Below, piece by piece: positions 55,601 through 61,600 of a DNA stretch of 64,000 nt. The position numbers were made by a program, and so were the translations under genes. The notes under the pieces were generated by a model that had not been told where the DNA came from, searched no databases, and worked only from the letters and a program-made list of their open reading frames with translations. Location: the NCBI GenBank assembly GCA_032622095.1, contig CP136063.1, forward strand, positions 277,631,426 through 277,695,425. The letters are read 5' to 3'. The stretch comes from Siphonodentalium dalli (taxonomy: Eukaryota; Mollusca; Scaphopoda; Gadilida; Siphonodentaliidae). The stretch's first letter is position 1. Each line of letters opens with the position of its first letter.

Positions 55601-58600
55601 ATGCTTGCTGTGATTGGCTGACACTGACGTAATGCTTGCTGTGATTGGCTGACACTGACGTAATGCTTGCTGGTGGTAATGGAAAACCGACCCATTTTCT
55701 TCAGACTCTGCGAAGCTTGTTTGAGTCTGGTTTTAATCATCATCATCATCAATCGACTTTTGGTTCCGATATACAAAAATTTATTATACAATGGATAGTC
55801 TAGCAGTGATTTGAACTCTGTCAGTGAAGTGACATTGACAACTTACAGTAATGCCCTAAGTAATCGACCCCTTAACCACAGCAGAAGTATGGGTTACTTT
55901 TCATGATTTAGTCGGAAATATGGCTTGTTGCCATTCATCGGAAAGCTCTCGGGGAGAGCTTTCTGATGAATGGCAACAAGCCATATTTCCGACTAAATCC
56001 TGAAAAGTTACCCATTATTCTGCTGTGGTTAAGGGGTCGATTACTTAGGGCATTACTGTATTCGGGGAGTTTGTTCCAATCAACTACAATGCGTTGTGTG
56101 AAGAAGAAGTACTTTCCGAAGTTCTTATTAACGGTTTTCATTTGTAGCTTGAGATTATGTCCTCTCGTATTAGAATATGTTGCTTTCTGGAAAAGTTCAT
56201 CTGTGTTAACGTTATAATGATTATGTAAGTACTAAAATGTCTCTATTAAATCATTTTGCAGACACCTGTACTTTACGGACAATAAGTTCAGTTGAACGAG
56301 TCAATCTCTGTATTTCAGGTACCTGAGCTGAGGTACCAGTCTGTTTGCATGATGCTGCACTTTCTCTGAAGCGGTGCAATTATATTTCAAATGATAGTCC
56401 CATGCCGGGTTGCAATATTCAAGAATTGGTCTCACCATGCTCATATAAAGACGCCTAAACGTTTTCGGATCTAACGTAATGAATGTTCTATGTTGGACAC
56501 CGATCACCCGATATACCTTACTACATATCGAGTTTATATGAATTTCAAATTTAAGTTTGTTATCCACATTAACCCTTTACCCAACAGAACGGCCCTGTGC
56601 CAATGCATTCTCTTATATATGCGAGTTGACCATAGGTCGCCTCGCATATATAAGAGAATGCATTGGCTTAACACATATTAAAAATGATCAAATTGTCAAA
56701 GAATGTAGAAAAATATTATAAAAATTGTTAAAAAATGTAAGAAAAAATTATAAAATTGTTAAAGATTTTTTTTAGGCCAATGCATTCTCTTATATATGAG
56801 AGGCGACCTATGGTCGACTCGCATATATAAGAGAATGCATTGGCACAGGGCATAGCTGTAACCATCACAATGTGGTCAATGAACCGGTTCCAATGATATC
56901 CATATTTGTATGGTGTTATTGAGACAGACCGAAGATATTTTAGGCTGTTGAAGCTTTATTTGGGCGTTTTTGGCCGGTTTGTTGGGTAGAGGGTTAATGC
57001 CTAGATCCTTTTGGCACATGTGTCATGCTATGTAGTATATATTTTAGTGCCTAACATGATGCTGTTATATCAACAAACTTTATATGGATTCACTGGTTGT
57101 TTTTCAAATACTCAATTATATTGTGTGTCTTTCTGTAGACAAGAACAAAGAATCTACCTTAAATTTACTCAAATGGTTCACCATGCATAAAGGATTAACA
57201 CTTTCTATACTAAAAACTCATTGATGAGTAGTTATCTCTTGGGGAAATGTTCAGATAATAAGTTATTATCTGAGCATTTCCCTCCAATAAAGAGGACTCC
57301 TTCTGCACTTTTAAAAAATCTGTTGTCTGCTTATTGTTCCTGAAAACCCCTCCAAATAGAATAGACCATACCAATGCATACTTTTATAACTAGGTGGGTG
57401 AATCCATTTAGTATAGACAGGGTTAAAGGTAGGCTACAGGATCTACTATCTAATAAGGTAATCTCACCAACACACTTCCGACCATCCGAGTCCAAGACGA
57501 GGCCATCAGGACATGTACACTTATAAGATCCATCAGTGTTGACACAGACCCCGCCTCCAAGACACATGTTCGAGAACAGATCACATTCATTGATATCTGT
57601 AATATACAAAGTGACCTCTGACCTTATATGTATGCACAGACTCCCCTTCTCAGATACATGTCTAACCTTTTCATGATGGGAGCTGCGCTGGTGGAGCATT
57701 AACGACTCTGTGCCAAAGCATTCCTTATATATGGGAATCTTCCATAGTGAGCCTTGCATATATAAGAGAATGCTCTGATTTACAAGGTCAAGGAAAATAT
57801 TGTTAAGCAAATGTATTCTCTTATATAAGAAAAGCTCCCTATGGGCAATTCGCATATAAAAGAGAATACATTGGCACATGGTTTTCACAAAATTTCATGA
57901 AGCTCCAGTCATGGAAGGTTTAAGCCATAAAAAATAAATCAAATTCACTCATATCTGTTAACCTTTCCATGACTGGAGCTTCCTGAAATTGTGCGAAAAC
58001 CATATGCAAATGCATTTTCTTATATATGTGAGTCTCCCATAGAGAGCCTCTCATATATAAGATAATACATTAGCCTAACAATATTTACCTTGACATTGTA
58101 AGCCAGTGCTCCCTATGGGAGACTCCCATATATAAGAGAAAGCACTGGCACAGGTTCTTGAATGCAGCAATAGTGTAGCTCACGTCATGAAAGGGTTAAA
58201 AAGACAGATGTTTGAGAATAAATTACATTTATTGATATCTGTAGAATATGAAGTGAATCGAAATCAAAGAGGGTCTATCTCTCTTCCTAAATACATTTTA
58301 TATAGTTTCCGATGGTTTCCGGGATATAAAATAACAGATATGAGTCAAAGACACCTGTTTCGGAAAGACTTCTGTAAATTAATATTGATTTTATATCGAT
58401 GCTTTCTTGAATAATGCGATAATCAAGTGGGAATTGTTTTTGTTACTATTTTAGATTCCGCATGTCACACTCTGAACAAACGCGAGCCGTAAAATGTCCC
58501 AAATTGATTGTATGTAAAATATACCCAAAAACTTGAAATAAACAACATTAATTGATAAAATCATTTCCAGACAGTCTTAGATCCATATTTATTATTATAT

Positions 58601-61600
58601 TCCCAGGAAACTATATAAAAATTGTTATAGGAAGACCATCTTTATGACCTTATATGGATGGCAAAGATCAACAGGTTGGAGCCACAAAGGTCCATGAGGG
58701 ACTGTGAAGACAGGCGGGAACCACTGTAACTACATGTTCATGATCAGGCAAGAATTGGTTTCAAGACCACAAAGGTCGAATACACATGAAAATAATATTG
58801 AGTCAGACATAGAGGTCAGAAACAGTCTGCAACCACAAACGGCGTACTCTGATAACCAGACAGATAATAAGACAGGTAGACATTTCAAGGCCTGCTGACC
58901 AGACCTGTTTAATGCCTAAAAATCTGTCAGTGAGATTCTGCCCCTTCAGTCAGGGAGATTTGGGTCTTGTCAGGGAGATTACAAAATTGCAGCTAAATAG
59001 TAACATTTTCACTATTTCTTCCTTTGAAAAATGGTGGGCAGTGATTTTAAAGTAGTTAAATGTAATTAATCTTCACTTTTCAAAGGATGAAAATATTTTT
59101 TGTTGATAATCTATTTCATTCGTGATATCAATGTCTAGCGTTTAAAACATTTAAAACATTTAAAACCAAGAAAATTCTTTGGCCTACGAATCCCTATATT
59201 TGGAGTCATATCGGCATCATTTCGATGGACTATCAACAACTTCGTCACTGTCATTTCGGCAGAGTTTCGTCGAATTAAAACACCGGACATTTATAAATTT
59301 AACAAAACAACTAGTAAACTAGAATGATTTATTGCAGAAATAAACCCAACCCCAGTATATATAGCGTGTGCATTTATTTACTAACACACCATGCATGGGT
59401 GCTTATAGTAATTATTGACCCCCAAGGAAAACAAACTGCCATACATTCAATTAATTTCTTTTGAAAGAGTGCCAGTCATTAGTCGCGACAAAGATGCAGT
59501 GTAATAAACGCCAGAGGCTACTCCGGTTATCAATGGAGCATACCTGATCTCGGCAAATCTCGTTCACACGTGGTTTCGAAAACACTTCCGCGTTCTGAAA
59601 ATTTTGACATTAATTTTTTTGTTGATTTGATTGAAACCGTGAGATTACAAGCTTAATCCGGGAGCGCGGGAGATGAGGCCTCAACCCGGTAGTCTCCCGC
59701 ACAATCCGGGAGATTAAACAGGTCTGCTGCTGACCACAAGAAGAAGAATTTATAAACAGGCAGATTAATGATTCTCATGAATATAACTCACCAACACACT
59801 TGGAACCACCATTCAGCTTGTATCCTCGAGGACATGCCAGGTCACCTGAATAATGAAGAAAAGTGCAACAAACATGTTAGCTTAAACCAATAATTAAATT
59901 GACATGGCTCTTTAGAACCACAAAATTATGTATACATAATTTGGCAAGTGGTATGTAAATGTACCAAATCCAAATGCGAATGAAAATAAATATGTACAGC
60001 ATTGATGTTTCAATCAGAAATGTACTAAGTTTATATTGTGACATATATCAATTAATGCGTGCATAGGTTATGGTGATCTGATTATTTGATAGGTCTTACC
60101 TGGCTCAGGACACTTGGTACAAGGCGATCCCCAGGCTTTACCAATGGTTTATAGTCTTACCTGGCTCAGGACACTTGGTACAAGGCGATCCCCAGGCTTT
60201 ACCAATGGTTTATAGTCTTACCTGGCTCAGGACACTTGGTACAAGGCGATCCCCAGGCTTTACCAATGGTTTATAGTCTTACCTGGCTCAGGACACTTGG
60301 TACAAGGCGATCCCCAGGCTTTACCAATGGTTTATAGTCTTACCTGGCTCAGGACACTTGGTACAAGGCGATCCCCAGGCTTTACCAATGGTTTATAGTC
60401 TTACCTGGCTCAGGACACTTGGTACAAGGCGATCCCCAGGCTTTACCAATGGTTTATATGTCTTACCTGGCTCAGGACACTTGGTACAAGGCGATCCCCA
60501 GGCTTTACCAATGGTTTATAGTCTTACCTGGCTCAGGACACTTGGTACAAGGCGATCTCCAGGCTTTACCAATGGTTTATAGTCTTACCTGGCTCAGGAC
60601 ACTTGGTACAAGGCGATCCCCAGGCTTTACCAATGGTTTATAGTCTTACCTGGCTCAGGACACTTGGTACAAGGCGATCCCCAGGCTTTACCAATGGTTT
60701 ATAGTCTTACCTGGCTCAGGACACTTGGTACACAGCGATCCCCAGGCTTTACCAATGGTTTATAGTCTTACCTGGCTCAGGACACTTGGTACACAGCGAT
60801 CCCCAGGCTTTACCAATGGTTTATAGTCTTACCTGGCTCAGGACACTTGGTACAAGGCGATCCCCAGGCTTTACCAATGGTTTATATGTCTTACCTGGCT
60901 CAGGACACTTGGTACACAGCGATCCCCAGGCTTTACCAATGGTTTATAGTCTTACCTGGCTCAGGACACTTGGTACAAGGCGATCCCCAGGCTTTACCAA
61001 TGGTTCCACAGCATTCTGTTTTTGTGGTCAGCATTTTGAGACTATTTTCACAAGTGTCATGCCTTATATCAAGCCAACATGTGCTTCTTTTGTTATCTGT
61101 GTGTAAATAATATAAGACGGGATAGTGTTAACCCTTTCATGATGGGAGCTGTGCTGGTGCAGCATTAACCCTTTACCCAACAAACTGGCCAAAACCGGCC
61201 AAATAAAGCTTCAACAGCCTAAAATATCTTCGGTCTGTCTCAATAGAACCATACAAATATGGATATCATTGGAACCGGCTCATTGACCACATTGTGATGG
61301 TTACAGTTATGCCCTGTGCCAATGCATTCTCTTATATATGCGAGTCGACCATAGGTCGCCTCGCATATATAAGAGAATGCATTGGCCTAAAAAAAAAAAA
61401 AAATTAACACTTTTTACCATTTTTTCTTACATTCTTTAACAATTTTATAATTTTTAATGTGTTAAGCCAATGCATTCTCTTATATATGCAAGTCTCTAGT
61501 CTCCAGTCTCTACAGTCTACAGCCACATGTAGCTTCATCTAATGAAGTCACTTTTGCTGGAGAAACTCATAGCCCACAGATGTAGTGGCCGGTGAAAATA

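Larger units (their letters stand above)
55690..57085 (-). pseudogene. LINE reverse-transcriptase 3' part, broken by two MITEs
   Basis: The minus strand reads [19 protein letters not shown] across the family B element at 56569-56997, then [32 protein letters not shown], further on [16 protein letters not shown], then (beyond the F element at 55846-56058) [20 protein letters not shown]. This is the standard C-terminal order of non-LTR RT proteins. Frameshifts and stops are present. Confidence 0.85.

Noticed and set aside
6776-56141. Frames reading [20 protein letters not shown]
   Set aside because: Translation of the arms of fold-back element F.
10303-56681. Many frames reading [20 protein letters not shown]
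   Set aside because: This is a translation of the 67-bp hairpin module inside TTAA MITEs, not a protein.
60358-61110. Long repetitive plus-strand frames (e.g. [20 protein letters not shown])
   Set aside because: They are the antisense reading of the hyb2a exon-end array and exist only because the 61-bp unit happens to lack stops in that frame.
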